Source: Streptomyces sp. AcH 505
Lineage (GTDB): Bacteria > Actinomycetota > Actinomycetes > Streptomycetales > Streptomycetaceae
NCBI RefSeq assembly: GCF_000818175.1
Contig: NZ_JTIY01000004.1
Span: forward strand, 1 to 40,329
Direction: 5' to 3'
Length of the DNA: 40,329 bases
The notes under the pieces were generated by a model. That model made no database searches, was not told the origin of the DNA, and saw only the letters and a program-made list of their open reading frames with translations. Every line of letters begins with the position of its first letter. Position 1 is the first letter of the stretch. This document shows, one piece after another, positions 1 to 7,927 of the stretch. The position numbers were made by a program, and so were the translations under genes.

Positions 1-1
1 C

Positions 2-124
2 GACCTCGACCTCGGTCAGATCCTCGACCTCGTGGTAGCCATCGCGAAGATCCCCGGCACCCCGGAGTACCGGCAGCCGATCATCGACGCCGCACTCGCC
101 GGACTGGGCGGCCGCGCCACCTGA
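2..124 (+). CDS. C-terminal tail of a TetR-like regulator (partial)
   Basis: Only the last 40 codons are in the window, ending at TGA 122-124. The peptide (DLDLGQILDLVVAIAKIPGT..., ending AALAGLGGRAT) resembles the final helices of TetR/AcrR ligand-binding domains, where an 'I.GTPEYRQPIIDAAL.GL' type ending is common. The DNA-binding half is missing, so this is recognition by resemblance only. It reads toward the glycosidase gene at 448 but is separated from it by more than 300 bases. Confidence 0.45.
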   Translation, partial: DLDLGQILDLVVAIAKIPGTPEYRQPIIDAALAGLGGRAT

Positions 125-447
125 CGTCTCCTGGAGCGTGTCGATCATCGATCGCATATATAAACAGCGACCTGGATAACGAACGCACTTGCCGCATGAC
201 GACCTCTCTCACGTGGCAGGATGTCCAACCCGCTGCCGAGTGTCCACATGAGTGAACTCATGTTGGTAACTGTTTCTTCGTCTTGAGTCTTGACCTCAAA
301 ACTGACACGCCCGCACACTAAGCGTCATTCCCCGCACCGGACGGGCTCAACTACCGCCCCGACACGCCGAGTTCGCAGCGCGCGGTATCCACGCTCAGCT
401 GAATTGCGCTGCCCCGCAATGACCGCCACGAGACGAGGAGCACGTTC
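125..447. other. Intergenic region before the glycosidase gene
   Basis: No gene is visible in these 323 bases, which are clearly less GC-rich than the coding DNA around them. They hold a perfect 8+8 bp inverted repeat at 246-263 and a second short inverted repeat (TTGAG, 7 bases, CTCAA) at 283-299. A TTGACC hexamer at 290-295 could be a -35 box, but I find no convincing -10 box at the right distance. Confidence 0.5.
246..263. promoter_or_regulatory. 18-bp palindrome, likely operator of the glycosidase gene
   Basis: ACATGAGT-GA-ACTCATGT is a perfect inverted repeat with 8-bp arms and a 2-bp centre, about 185 bp before the ATG at 448. The size fits a dimeric helix-turn-helix repressor such as a LacI, GntR or TetR protein. 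Which regulator binds is unknown; the TetR-like gene ending at 124 is one candidate. Confidence 0.45.
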
Positions 448-2979
448 ATGACTGGATTGAATCGTCGCGATTTCATCAAAGTCGCCGGTGTCGGGTCCGC
501 CGCCCTGACCCTGCCCCTCGCAGGTGCGGTGGCCCGGGCGAGCGCGGGCACGGTCTCACCGACCGTTCTCAAGGGAACGGTAAGTGCGTCGGGCGCCTGG
601 CAGGTGACCGCGAGTGAGCTGGGCTGGACCTTCAGCGGTTCGGTCGGACCGGCGACCGGTATTACCACCCGCTCGGGGACGGACGCGCTGGGCACCTACT
701 CCGAGACCACGTTCACCTTCCAGTCGGGCGCGCGCAAGGGCGGCATCCGCGTCTACAACAGCGCTTCGGCCGTCGTCTTCACCGACACGTACGTCAAGGC
801 CGCGGCCAATGCCAAGCCGTTCCCCACGATCACCGACTACCCCGCGCTCCCGCACCGGCTGAGCCACCACGAGTGCTTCGGGAAGTTCCAGTTCAACACC
901 TTCTCGGCCGCGGCGGACAGCCCATGGGTGTTCTTCGACGCCAAGGGCAACACCTTCGTACTCTCCGCGGCCAACCACTTCCAGGAGGCCCGGACCACCC
1001 AGGCCTCGGACGGCTCGATCGCCGCCGGCGTACTCAGCTCGATCGGCAGCCTGCCGGCCGGCTACACCCGGCAGACGATCCTGTCGACCAAGGCCGGCAT
1101 CGGCGCCGCGTACCACGCCTGGGGTGCCGCGCTGACCACGCTCGCGGGCAAGACACTGCCGGCGAACGACACGGGTCCGATCCTCAACACCCTGGGCTAC
1201 TGGACCGACAACGGCGCCGATTACTACTACAAGTACGACCAGTCCAAGGGATACACCGGCACGCTGCTGGCCGTCCGTGACGAGTGGGAGTCCCAGAAGA
1301 TCCCGATGGGCTACCTGCAGCTCGACAGCTGGTGGTACCCCAAGGGCCCCGACAACATCTGGGACGACCTGCCGGACGGTACCTACAGGTACGAGGCGGA
1401 CAAGGAGCTGTTCCCGGACGGACTCTCCGCGTTCCAGCGGGAGTTGGGGAAGCCGCTCGTCGTCCACGGCCGGTGGATGGACAAGTCGAGCCCGTACCAC
1501 GGTCAGTACCAGTTCTCGAACGACGTCGTCATCGACCCGAAGTTCTGGCAGAGCGTCATGGAGTACCTGCGTGACGGAGGAGTCGCCGTCTACGAGCAGG
1601 ACTGGCTCTGCAACAACGCCAAACCCGGCGACAACCTCACCGACGCCGACGCGTTCTTCGACAACATGGCCCACCAGGCCGCGACCGGCGGCATGGACCT
1701 GCAGTACTGCATGGCGCTGCCGCGCGACTACCTGCAGAGCACGCTCTACCCCAATCTGACGACCATCAGAGTCAGCGACGACCGCTTCGAGCGGTCGAAG
1801 TGGGACGCGTTCCTCTACGACTCGCAGTTCGCCGGCTCGCTCGGAGTGTGGCCGTGGGTCGACGTGTTCATGAGCGCGGAGACCAACAACCTGCTGCTGG
1901 CGAACCTGTCGGCGGGACCGGTCGGCGTCGGTGACGCGCTGGGCAAGCTGAACGCCGCCAACCTGCGCCAGGTGGCGCGCCCGGACGGGGTCATCGTCAA
2001 GCCCGACGTGCCGATCGTGCCCACCGACGCGACATACGTCGGCGAAGCGGACGGGAAGCTGCCGGCCATGGTGGCCACCACTCGCGTCGCGCACGTAGGG
2101 CTGAACTACCGCTACGTCTTCGCCTACGCGCGGCAGTCCACCCCGCCCGAACAGACGTACCAGGCGGAGAGCGCGACCCTCTCCGGGCCGATCGTCGCCA
2201 CGGAGAACTCCGGATACACCGGCAGCGGCTACGCCGACTACCAGAACAGCGATCAGGACTACGTGCAGTGGACGGTGCAGGCTGCCGCCGCCGGCACGTA
2301 CACGCTGATGTTCCGCTACGCCAACGGCGGCGCCACCGACCGTCCGCTCGCGATAGCCGTCAACGGCGCCTCCCGCACAGCGGCGTTCGCCCCGACCGGT
2401 TCGTGGACGAAGTGGGACGTCCAGGGGCTGACCGTCACACTGGCCAAGGGCGCCAACACCGTACGGGCGACCGCCACCGGGTCGAGCGCCGGCAACATCG
2501 ACTGGCTCGGCGTCAGCCGGGGCACCGTACCCACGGAGCCGTCGCAGGCCGTCTCGGTCAGCCTGGCCTCACTGGGCCTGACCGGACCGGCCTACGCGTA
2601 CGACTACTTCGCCGGCGCCGGCAAGCTGGTCGCCCAGGGCGGCAGCGTGAGCGCGACCGTCACCACAGGCACGTACTGGGTCGTCGCACCGGTGGGCACC
2701 TCCGGAATCGCCTTCCTCGGTGACGCGGGGAAGTTCGTCTCGCACGGCGACAAGCGCGTCGAGCATCTGAGCGACGACGGGAGCGTACACACCACGGTCG
2801 CCTTCGCTCCGGGCGAGGGACCGGTGACCCTGCACGGCTACGCGCCTCGAAAGCCGACCGCCACCGCCACCAGCGGCAGCGTGGGCGCCGTCGCCTACAA
2901 CACGTCGACCAAGCTCTTCACGGTCACCGTCACCGCGCCGGCGGCCGGCAATACAGCGGTCGTCACCATCGCTCCCTGA
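448..2979 (+). CDS. Tat-exported clan GH-D-like glycoside hydrolase with inserted CBM
   Basis: 843 aa. Likely a secreted alpha-glycosidase of the GH27/GH36/raffinose-synthase type. It begins with a Tat signal (NRRDFIKVAG, twin Arg 6-7, AVARA cleavage region near 31). A (beta/alpha)8-like core spans roughly 245-480, with YLQLDSWW at 289-296, YEQDW with Asp385 as candidate nucleophile, and RVSDD with Asp444/445 as candidate acid/base; the RVSDD motif is typical of clan GH-D. Residues about 570-690 look like a CBM6/35 beta-sandwich (QAES...GYADYQNSDQDYVQW). After it the GH36-like C-terminal beta domain resumes (VSLASLGL...YDYFAG). GAGGAG at 435-440 sets the start. Only 37 bases separate it from the SGNH esterase gene, so the two may be co-transcribed. 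Substrate is unknown; galactosides or other plant sugars are possible. Confidence 0.8.
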   Translation: MTGLNRRDFIKVAGVGSAALTLPLAGAVARASAGTVSPTVLKGTVSASGAWQVTASELGWTFSGSVGPATGITTRSGTDALGTYSETTFTFQSGARKGGIRVYNSASAVVFTDTYVKAAANAKPFPTITDYPALPHRLSHHECFGKFQFNTFSAAADSPWVFFDAKGNTFVLSAANHFQEARTTQASDGSIAAGVLSSIGSLPAGYTRQTILSTKAGIGAAYHAWGAALTTLAGKTLPANDTGPILNTLGYWTDNGADYYYKYDQSKGYTGTLLAVRDEWESQKIPMGYLQLDSWWYPKGPDNIWDDLPDGTYRYEADKELFPDGLSAFQRELGKPLVVHGRWMDKSSPYHGQYQFSNDVVIDPKFWQSVMEYLRDGGVAVYEQDWLCNNAKPGDNLTDADAFFDNMAHQAATGGMDLQYCMALPRDYLQSTLYPNLTTIRVSDDRFERSKWDAFLYDSQFAGSLGVWPWVDVFMSAETNNLLLANLSAGPVGVGDALGKLNAANLRQVARPDGVIVKPDVPIVPTDATYVGEADGKLPAMVATTRVAHVGLNYRYVFAYARQSTPPEQTYQAESATLSGPIVATENSGYTGSGYADYQNSDQDYVQWTVQAAAAGTYTLMFRYANGGATDRPLAIAVNGASRTAAFAPTGSWTKWDVQGLTVTLAKGANTVRATATGSSAGNIDWLGVSRGTVPTEPSQAVSVSLASLGLTGPAYAYDYFAGAGKLVAQGGSVSATVTTGTYWVVAPVGTSGIAFLGDAGKFVSHGDKRVEHLSDDGSVHTTVAFAPGEGPVTLHGYAPRKPTATATSGSVGAVAYNTSTKLFTVTVTAPAAGNTAVVTIAP

Positions 2980-3016
2980 CCAACCGAACCGGCGCGCAGA
3001 GAAGGTGAGTTCGGAC

Positions 3017-4168
3017 ATGAGAAGACGTGTCACGGTGGCCGCGACAGCTGCTGCCCTGGTCCTCGGGGCGTTCGGCGGGTTCGTCCCGGCGGCCGGGGCC
3101 GCGCCCCTGGCACCCCTGGCGCCCGCTTCGAAGGTCACGCCCGCCGCGGCCGCCGCCCCTGCCGTCCTCCGGCTGATGCCGCTGGGTGACTCGATCACCT
3201 GGGGCGTCGGCAGCAGCAACGGCAACGGCTACCGCGTCCCGCTGCGGGACCAACTCACCGGCCAGGGCCACACCGTGGACTTCGTCGGTGGTGCCCAGAG
3301 CGGCACCATGAAGGACCCGGACAACGAGGGCCACCGCGGCTGGCGCATCGACCAGATCGCCGGCATCGCCGACTCGACCCTGAGCATCTACCGGCCCAAC
3401 GTGGTCACCCTGATGATCGGCACCAACGACCTCAACCAGAACTACCAGCCGGCCACCGCGCCGGACCGGCTGCACGCCCTGGTCGACCGGATCACCGCCG
3501 ACGTACCGGGCGTCACCGTACTGCTCGCGTCGCTGATCGTGTCGACCAACTCGGTCGAGGAGCCCTACCGGCCCGCCTTCAACCAGCAGGTGCCCGCAAT
3601 CGCGCAGGCCGAGCAGGCGGCGGGCAAGCACGTCCGTTACGTCGACATGAGCGCGCTGACCACCGCCGACCTCGCGGACCCGCTGCACCCCGACGACGGC
3701 GGCTACCAGAAGATGGCCGACGCCTTCAACACGGCGATCGAGGCGGCCGACGCGGCCGGCTGGATCGGGACCCCGGGCCCCAGCGGCGTGGTGCGCTCCG
3801 GCATCACCGGCAAGTGCCTGAACGACAGCCACGCCAAGACCGACAACGGCACGCCCATCGAGCTGCGGGGCTGCAACGACACCAACGCGCAGTGGTGGAC
3901 CCGACGCACCGACGGCACCCTGCGCATCTACGGCAAGTGCGTGGACGCCGCGGACGGCGGCACGGCCGACGGCACCCTGGTGCAGCTCCACGACTGCAAC
4001 GGCACCGGAGCCCAGGTCTGGCAGCCGTACGACGGCGGCTACCGCAACCCGCAGTCAGGCCGCTGCCTGGACGACCCCAACTCGTCGACCGTGGACAACA
4101 CCCAGTTGCAGCTGTGGACCTGCAACGGCACCGACGCGCAGAAGTGGACGACGCTGCAAGCGACGTAA
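3017..4168 (+). CDS. Secreted SGNH/GDSL hydrolase with C-terminal ricin-B lectin domain
   Basis: 383 aa from the ATG at 3017, which has AGAAGG about 11 bases upstream; a GTG at 3005 in the same frame would add four residues but overlaps that site. An N-terminal Sec signal (MRRRVTVAATAAALVLGAFGG) is followed by an SGNH esterase domain: GDSIT with catalytic Ser59, the GTND block near 135-138, and DPLHPDD near 221-227 supplying Asp and His. Residues about 256-383 form a beta-trefoil with three visible QxW-like repeats (AQWW, AQVW, AQKW) and paired Cys, as in CBM13. The family deacetylates or de-esterifies polysaccharides such as xylan. Pairing with the upstream glycosidase fits extracellular breakdown of plant polymer. 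Confidence 0.85.
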   Translation: MRRRVTVAATAAALVLGAFGGFVPAAGAAPLAPLAPASKVTPAAAAAPAVLRLMPLGDSITWGVGSSNGNGYRVPLRDQLTGQGHTVDFVGGAQSGTMKDPDNEGHRGWRIDQIAGIADSTLSIYRPNVVTLMIGTNDLNQNYQPATAPDRLHALVDRITADVPGVTVLLASLIVSTNSVEEPYRPAFNQQVPAIAQAEQAAGKHVRYVDMSALTTADLADPLHPDDGGYQKMADAFNTAIEAADAAGWIGTPGPSGVVRSGITGKCLNDSHAKTDNGTPIELRGCNDTNAQWWTRRTDGTLRIYGKCVDAADGGTADGTLVQLHDCNGTGAQVWQPYDGGYRNPQSGRCLDDPNSSTVDNTQLQLWTCNGTDAQKWTTLQAT

Positions 4169-4200
4169 CCCTCCCGGGAACAGAGCCGTCAACCGTCCGC

Positions 4201-4824
4201 TCAGACGGGGAGTTCGGTGATGCTGAGGGCGAAGTCCAAGTTGCCCACCCCGTTGTTGGCGAGACCCACAGTGAACAGGCCCGCTCCTTCCAGCCAGTGC
4301 GCCATTTTCAGACCGCCGACGTCCAGCGGGCGCAGCCCGAGGCTTTCGACGAACTCCGCCACACCTGCCTTGGCCTGCGCATCGTCACCGGCGATGAAGA
4401 CGTCGGGCCGCCCCTTCTCCAGGACATGACGGAAGATGGTGTTGAACGCCTTCACCACACCCGCACTGGCCGGGGTCACCTTGGCGACTTCCTGCGCGAT
4501 CGAGGTCTCCTCGCGGTGCGCCAGCCCGTCGAACGTGGCATTGAAGGGGTTGCTGATGTCGACGATGACCTTGCCCGCGAGAGCGTCTCCGTACTGGGCG
4601 ACGACCGGCACGACACCGTCGTACAACAAGGCCACGATGACGATGTCCCCGGCCGGGGCGGTACCCCACTCTCCCGTCGTGGCGCCGCCGCCGAGAGCCT
4701 TGGCCAGCTCGGCGGCCTTGGTCTGATCGCGGCCCATGATCTCGACGGTGTTGCCGCCCGCCACCGCCCGCGCGCCGAGGGTGCGGGCCATGTTCCCGGT
4801 GCCGATGATGCTGATGCTGCTCAT
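4201..4824 (-). CDS. NADPH:F420 reductase-like NAD(P)-binding protein
   Basis: 207 aa with an N-terminal Rossmann fold: SIIGTGNMARTLG at 5-17 is the GxGNxAxxLG nucleotide motif of the F420_oxidored family. A 'VIVDISNPFN' strand and a GLxPxDVGGLKMAHWLEGAGLF region follow, both usual in this family of roughly 200-aa proteins. It may reduce F420 with NADPH or be a plain NAD(P) reductase of unknown substrate. It lies 33 bases after the SDR gene ending at 4858 on the same strand, so the two probably form an operon under the TetR protein at 5737. Confidence 0.8.
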   Translation of the reverse strand: MSSISIIGTGNMARTLGARAVAGGNTVEIMGRDQTKAAELAKALGGGATTGEWGTAPAGDIVIVALLYDGVVPVVAQYGDALAGKVIVDISNPFNATFDGLAHREETSIAQEVAKVTPASAGVVKAFNTIFRHVLEKGRPDVFIAGDDAQAKAGVAEFVESLGLRPLDVGGLKMAHWLEGAGLFTVGLANNGVGNLDFALSITELPV

Positions 4825-4857
4825 GAGATGTCCTGTCCTGGTGGTGAGTTGGTCGGT

Positions 4858-5592
4858 TCAGAGGGCGGTGGTGCCGCCGTCGGCGACGAGTTCCATGCCG
4901 TTGACGTAGCTGGAGTCGTCGGAGGCGAGGAAGAGGGCGGCGGTGGCGATTTCGTCGGGGCGGCCCATCTCGCGGCGGGGGATGAGGGACTCGAACTGGC
5001 GCTTGGTGGCCTCGTCGAAGAGTTCCGCCTGCTTGGCGGTGGCGACCTGGCCGGGGGTCAGGACGTTGACGCGGATGCGGCGGTCCTTGAGCTCGTTGAG
5101 CCAGACGCGGGCCCAGGCCTGCTGGACGGCCTTGCTGCCGGCGTAGACGCTCCAGCCGGGGAAGGCGCCGAGGGAGGCGTTGGAGCCGGTCATGAGGATG
5201 GAGCCGCCGTCGTTGAAGAGGGGCAGGGCCTTCTGGACGGTGAACAGGGTGCCGCGGGCGTTGAGTGAGAACGCGGTGTCGAACTGGGCCTCGGTGATCT
5301 CGCCGAGCGGGGCGGGCTCGCCCATGCCGGCGCTGGCCCACAGCACGTCGATGCTTCCCTTCTCCCGCTTGACGGTGTCGTACAGGCGGTCCAGGTCGCC
5401 CAGGTCGGCGGCGTCGCCCTGGACGCCGGTGACGTTACGGCCGATCTGCTTCACGGCCTCGTCCAGGGCGTCCTGGCGACGGCCGGTGAGGAAGACGTGC
5501 GCTCCCTCGTCGACGAACAGCTTCGCGCCGGCCAGCGCCATACCGGTGGTGCCGCCGGTGATGACCGCTACCTTGCCGTCGAGCTTTCCCAT
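4858..5592 (-). CDS. Short-chain dehydrogenase/reductase, TetR-linked
   Basis: 244 aa, classical SDR length. The catalytic set is present: Ser137, Tyr150 and Lys154 (YAGSK). The cofactor motif is unusual: residues 12-19 read TGGTTGMA, so the third Gly of TGxxxGxG is Ala19, and the NNAG motif is replaced by WASAG near 85-89. The C-terminus has the usual VNGMELVADGGTTAL ending. AAGGGAG lies about 6 bases before the ATG. The promoter at 5665-5693 faces a divergent tetR gene, the common layout of a substrate-inducible reductase and its repressor. Confidence 0.88.
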   Translation of the reverse strand: MGKLDGKVAVITGGTTGMALAGAKLFVDEGAHVFLTGRRQDALDEAVKQIGRNVTGVQGDAADLGDLDRLYDTVKREKGSIDVLWASAGMGEPAPLGEITEAQFDTAFSLNARGTLFTVQKALPLFNDGGSILMTGSNASLGAFPGWSVYAGSKAVQQAWARVWLNELKDRRIRVNVLTPGQVATAKQAELFDEATKRQFESLIPRREMGRPDEIATAALFLASDDSSYVNGMELVADGGTTAL

Positions 5593-5641
5593 GGTCGCTC
5601 CCTTGGGTCGGTGGTGCCGTGTGTAACTGGGGCGACGGCAT

Positions 5642-5665
5642 TAAGTACACCGCCCTGTGTGCTTA
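5642..5665. promoter_or_regulatory. Inverted repeat, probable TetR operator next to the SDR -10 box
   Basis: TAAGTACAC-N6-GTGTGCTTA is an inverted repeat with one mismatch in 9-bp arms. It abuts the -10 box of the SDR promoter on its downstream side. The same half-site TAAGTACACCG recurs as a direct copy at 5696-5706, just upstream of the SDR -35 box and in front of the tetR promoter. The placement fits a repressor that controls the SDR operon and itself. Confidence 0.6.
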
Positions 5666-5693
5666 CGCTACGGGGTGGGTGGCCGAGAGGCAA
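5665..5693 (-). promoter_or_regulatory. Promoter of the SDR/F420-reductase operon
   Basis: On the minus strand TTGCCT (5693-5688), a 17-bp spacer, then TAGCGT (5670-5665). This fits a housekeeping SigHrdB promoter and is flanked by both TAAGTACAC half-site copies. Confidence 0.5.
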
Positions 5694-5724
5694 GCTAAGT
5701 ACACCGGTCGTTACCCAGCTGGGG

Positions 5725-5730
5725 TAGCAT
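5725..5730 (+). promoter_or_regulatory. -10 box of a leaderless tetR transcript
   Basis: TAGCAT ends 6 bases before the ATG at 5737, so transcription should start at or beside the A of the start codon. GGAGG at 5731-5735 is only one base from the ATG, too close to act as a ribosome binding site. A TACCC-N5-GGGTA inverted repeat at 5713-5726 overlaps this box and may be a further regulator contact. Confidence 0.5.
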
Positions 5731-5736
5731 GGAGGC

Positions 5737-6348
5737 ATGACGGAGTTGGAGAAGGGCCCCACGGGCCGCCGACGCGGCCGGGGCGCCCGGGAGCGCATCC
5801 TCGGCGCGTCCCAGCAACTGTTCCGCGAGCAGGGCATCAGCCGCACCGGCATGGACCAGCTCTGCGCGGCGGCCCAGGTGTCCAAGCGCACGGCCTACCA
5901 GCACTTCACCGGCAAGGACGAACTCGTCGCCGAGTACCTGCGCCGGTTCGACCCCTCGGTTCTGTCGGGCGTGTTCGACCGCACCGACCTCACCCCCCGC
6001 GAACGGCTCCTCGCCGCCTTCGACGTCGCCCCCACCACCCCCCTGTGCCCCTACATCGCTGCCGCCGTCGAGCTGCACGACCCCGAGCACCCCGCATCCC
6101 AGTACGCACGGGACTACAAGAAAGCCGTCGCAGCGCGGCTCGCCGACGCCGCCCGTGAAGCCGGCGCGGCCGACCCTGAACAGCTCGGCGAGCAGCTCGC
6201 GCTGCTCATCGACGGCGCGGCAGCCCGCACCCGGGTCCTCGACGCCGACGCCTTCCCCACCGCCGCCGCCATCGCCACCGTCCTCATCGACAACGCCATC
6301 CCCGCCACGGCCGGCGACGACCGGCAGCGGGCCGAAGCATCAAATTGA
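5737..6348 (+). CDS. TetR family transcriptional repressor
   Basis: 203 aa. The N-terminal helix-turn-helix (RERILGASQQLFREQGISRTGMDQLCAAAQVSKRTAYQHF broken over residues about 18-60) is a standard TetR domain; the C-terminal ligand domain is helical and rich in Ala. An in-frame TAG at 5725-5727 rules out a start further upstream, and the -10 box spacing suggests a leaderless message. It is divergent from the SDR operon, with shared operator repeats, so it most likely represses that operon and itself and is released by the SDR substrate or a related compound. Confidence 0.88.
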   Translation: MTELEKGPTGRRRGRGARERILGASQQLFREQGISRTGMDQLCAAAQVSKRTAYQHFTGKDELVAEYLRRFDPSVLSGVFDRTDLTPRERLLAAFDVAPTTPLCPYIAAAVELHDPEHPASQYARDYKKAVAARLADAAREAGAADPEQLGEQLALLIDGAAARTRVLDADAFPTAAAIATVLIDNAIPATAGDDRQRAEASN

Positions 6349-6410
6349 CGCGGTACGCCGAGCGAAGCGCTGTCCCCTCAGGTATGCCGCCGCAACTGTC
6401 CCTGGGACGT

Positions 6411-6975
6411 TCATGACTTCTCCCAGACCATCGTCATGATGCTCATGCCACCGCCGAGTCCGACGAACAGCACGCGGTCGCCCGGCGACAAGTTGGCGTG
6501 GACGCGGTCGAGTTGCACGCCGAGGCTGGCGGAGGCGATGTTGCCGAGCTCCGGCACGGTGACCACGAGACGGTCCTCGGGGACTCCGCTCATCTCCACG
6601 AACCGCTCCAGATACGGCAAGGTCACCTGGTGGACCAGGACATGGCGGAAGTCGGTCCACTCCAGGCCGGTCCGATGCCGCATCCGGTCGAGTACCGAGG
6701 TGCCGACCTTCTCGAAGACCGCCCGCAGTTCGTTGCCGTCACCGCGGAAATAGGTGTGCTCGTCGCCGCGGGGATGCCGCGAGCCGCCTCCGAAGATTCC
6801 GCCAACAGCCCAGTGTTCGGAGCGAGTCTCACTGTCGACGTCGAGGATGCCGCCCCGGTCGACCGCCTCCAGGACGACCGCGGCGCCCGCGTCCCCGAAG
6901 GTGTAGCCGGCGAAACTCTCCCGGAACTCGGCGAGGTTCGCGGGGTCCCGGCGTACGGCTCCCACGATCCGATCG
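6411..6975 (-). pseudogene. 3-oxoacyl-ACP synthase III, C-terminal remnant
   Basis: About 183 codons match the second half of KAS III (FabH-like) enzymes: a YTFGDAGAAVVLEA segment, HQVTLPYLERF with the catalytic His, GNIASASLG with the catalytic Asn, and an ending LFVGLGGGMSIMTMVWEKS. The whole N-terminal half with the active-site Cys is absent. Upstream the frame stays open but encodes no KAS sequence, because it is the antisense-like shadow of the hydrolase gene whose stop is at 6986. No start codon with a ribosome binding site is visible. The likely history is a deletion or recombination that fused the hydrolase gene to the middle of a KAS III gene. The 5' edge near 6962-6985 is approximate. 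Confidence 0.75.
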
Positions 6976-6985
6976 GGCAGAACAG

Positions 6986-7927
6986 TCAGGTGCGGGAGAA
7001 CGGCGCCCAGGTGGCGAGTTCGAACCCGGCACCCTTGCGGCGGAGTTCGAAGGCGCCATGGCCGGGCAGGTGGGCCGGGAGCACGAGGGCGTTGTTGTCG
7101 GCGGCGTACGCGAACATGCGCGCACGGCTGGCCCGGGCGCCGTCCTCGTCCTCTTCGAAGCAGCTGTTGATGTGCGGCTCGTGGACCTGGATGGCGCCGT
7201 GCAACAGGTCCCCGGCGAAGACCGCACGGTCGCCCGCGGACTCCAGGTGGATGATCGATGCGCCCGGGGTGTGACCGGGAGCCAGTTCCAGACGGAGGTT
7301 GGAGTCGATGGTGTACGACTCGTCCCAGGTCTTCACCAGACCGGCCTCGATGACCGGGTCGACGCTGTCCTCGTAGACGTTCTGGTTTCCCCGGCCGAAC
7401 ACGGTGTTGTGGAGGTTGTCCGGCCTCCAGTACTCGACGTCGCGCTGCGGCATGAGGTAGGTCGCGTTGGGGAAGGTGGGGATCCAGTCGCGTCCTTCGA
7501 GCCTGGTGTTCCAGCCGACGTGGTCGTCGTGCAGATGAGTGTTGACGACGAGGTCGACATCCTCGGGCCGTACGCCGACGGCGGCGAGGTTCGCCACGTA
7601 CGAGGTGTCCAGGTAGGACCAGATCGGTTGCAGGGGACGGTACTTGCCGTTGCCGGCGCCCGTGTCGACGAGGATGACCTTTCCCTCGCTGCGCAGCACC
7701 CATGACTGGGTCGCAGCGCGGGTGAGGTCGGTCTCCGGGTCCCAGTGGTCGGGTGCCAGCAGCTCGGTGTGACGCTCCCACTCCTCGGGCCTGCTGTTGG
7801 GAAAGAAGACATCCGTGGTCATCGGGGTCGTGTCGGAGTACTCCATGACGCGGTGGACCTGCACATCACCGAGTTCGATGGTGCTGACTGTCGGCGTCCC
7901 GGATACCGGGGAAAAAATGGCGGACAA
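6986..7927 (-). CDS. Metallo-beta-lactamase-fold hydrolase
   Basis: 313 aa from a TTG start at 7927-7925 that has GAAGGAG about 5 bases upstream; the frame is open further upstream but no better start is seen. The zinc motif HLHDDH is at 131-136 (His131, His133, Asp135, His136), followed by APGHTPG, FAGDLLH and PAHLPGHG, which supply the remaining metal ligands. The long insertion with WRPDN and YEDSVDPVIEAG is typical of MBL proteins of the quorum-quenching lactonase/alkylsulfatase-like branch. Substrate cannot be read from sequence; a lactone or ester is plausible. It sits directly against the broken KAS III gene. Confidence 0.85.
   Translation of the reverse strand: MSAIFSPVSGTPTVSTIELGDVQVHRVMEYSDTTPMTTDVFFPNSRPEEWERHTELLAPDHWDPETDLTRAATQSWVLRSEGKVILVDTGAGNGKYRPLQPIWSYLDTSYVANLAAVGVRPEDVDLVVNTHLHDDHVGWNTRLEGRDWIPTFPNATYLMPQRDVEYWRPDNLHNTVFGRGNQNVYEDSVDPVIEAGLVKTWDESYTIDSNLRLELAPGHTPGASIIHLESAGDRAVFAGDLLHGAIQVHEPHINSCFEEDEDGARASRARMFAYAADNNALVLPAHLPGHGAFELRRKGAGFELATWAPFSRT

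Noticed and set aside
556..2094. 512-codon open frame on the minus strand inside the glycosidase gene
   Set aside because: It is Arg/Val-rich with no domain, lies wholly antisense to a gene with clear motifs, and is the usual high-GC shadow frame.
3814..5268. 484-codon plus-strand open frame covering the lectin domain and the two minus-strand reductase genes
   Set aside because: It joins frames of three real genes, and its sequence is Arg/His or Gly/Val-rich without a domain.
6411..7781. Reading the KAS III piece as an intact 456-aa protein
   Set aside because: Only the last 183 residues resemble KAS III; the first part is an out-of-frame reading of the metallo-hydrolase gene, and the active-site Cys is missing.
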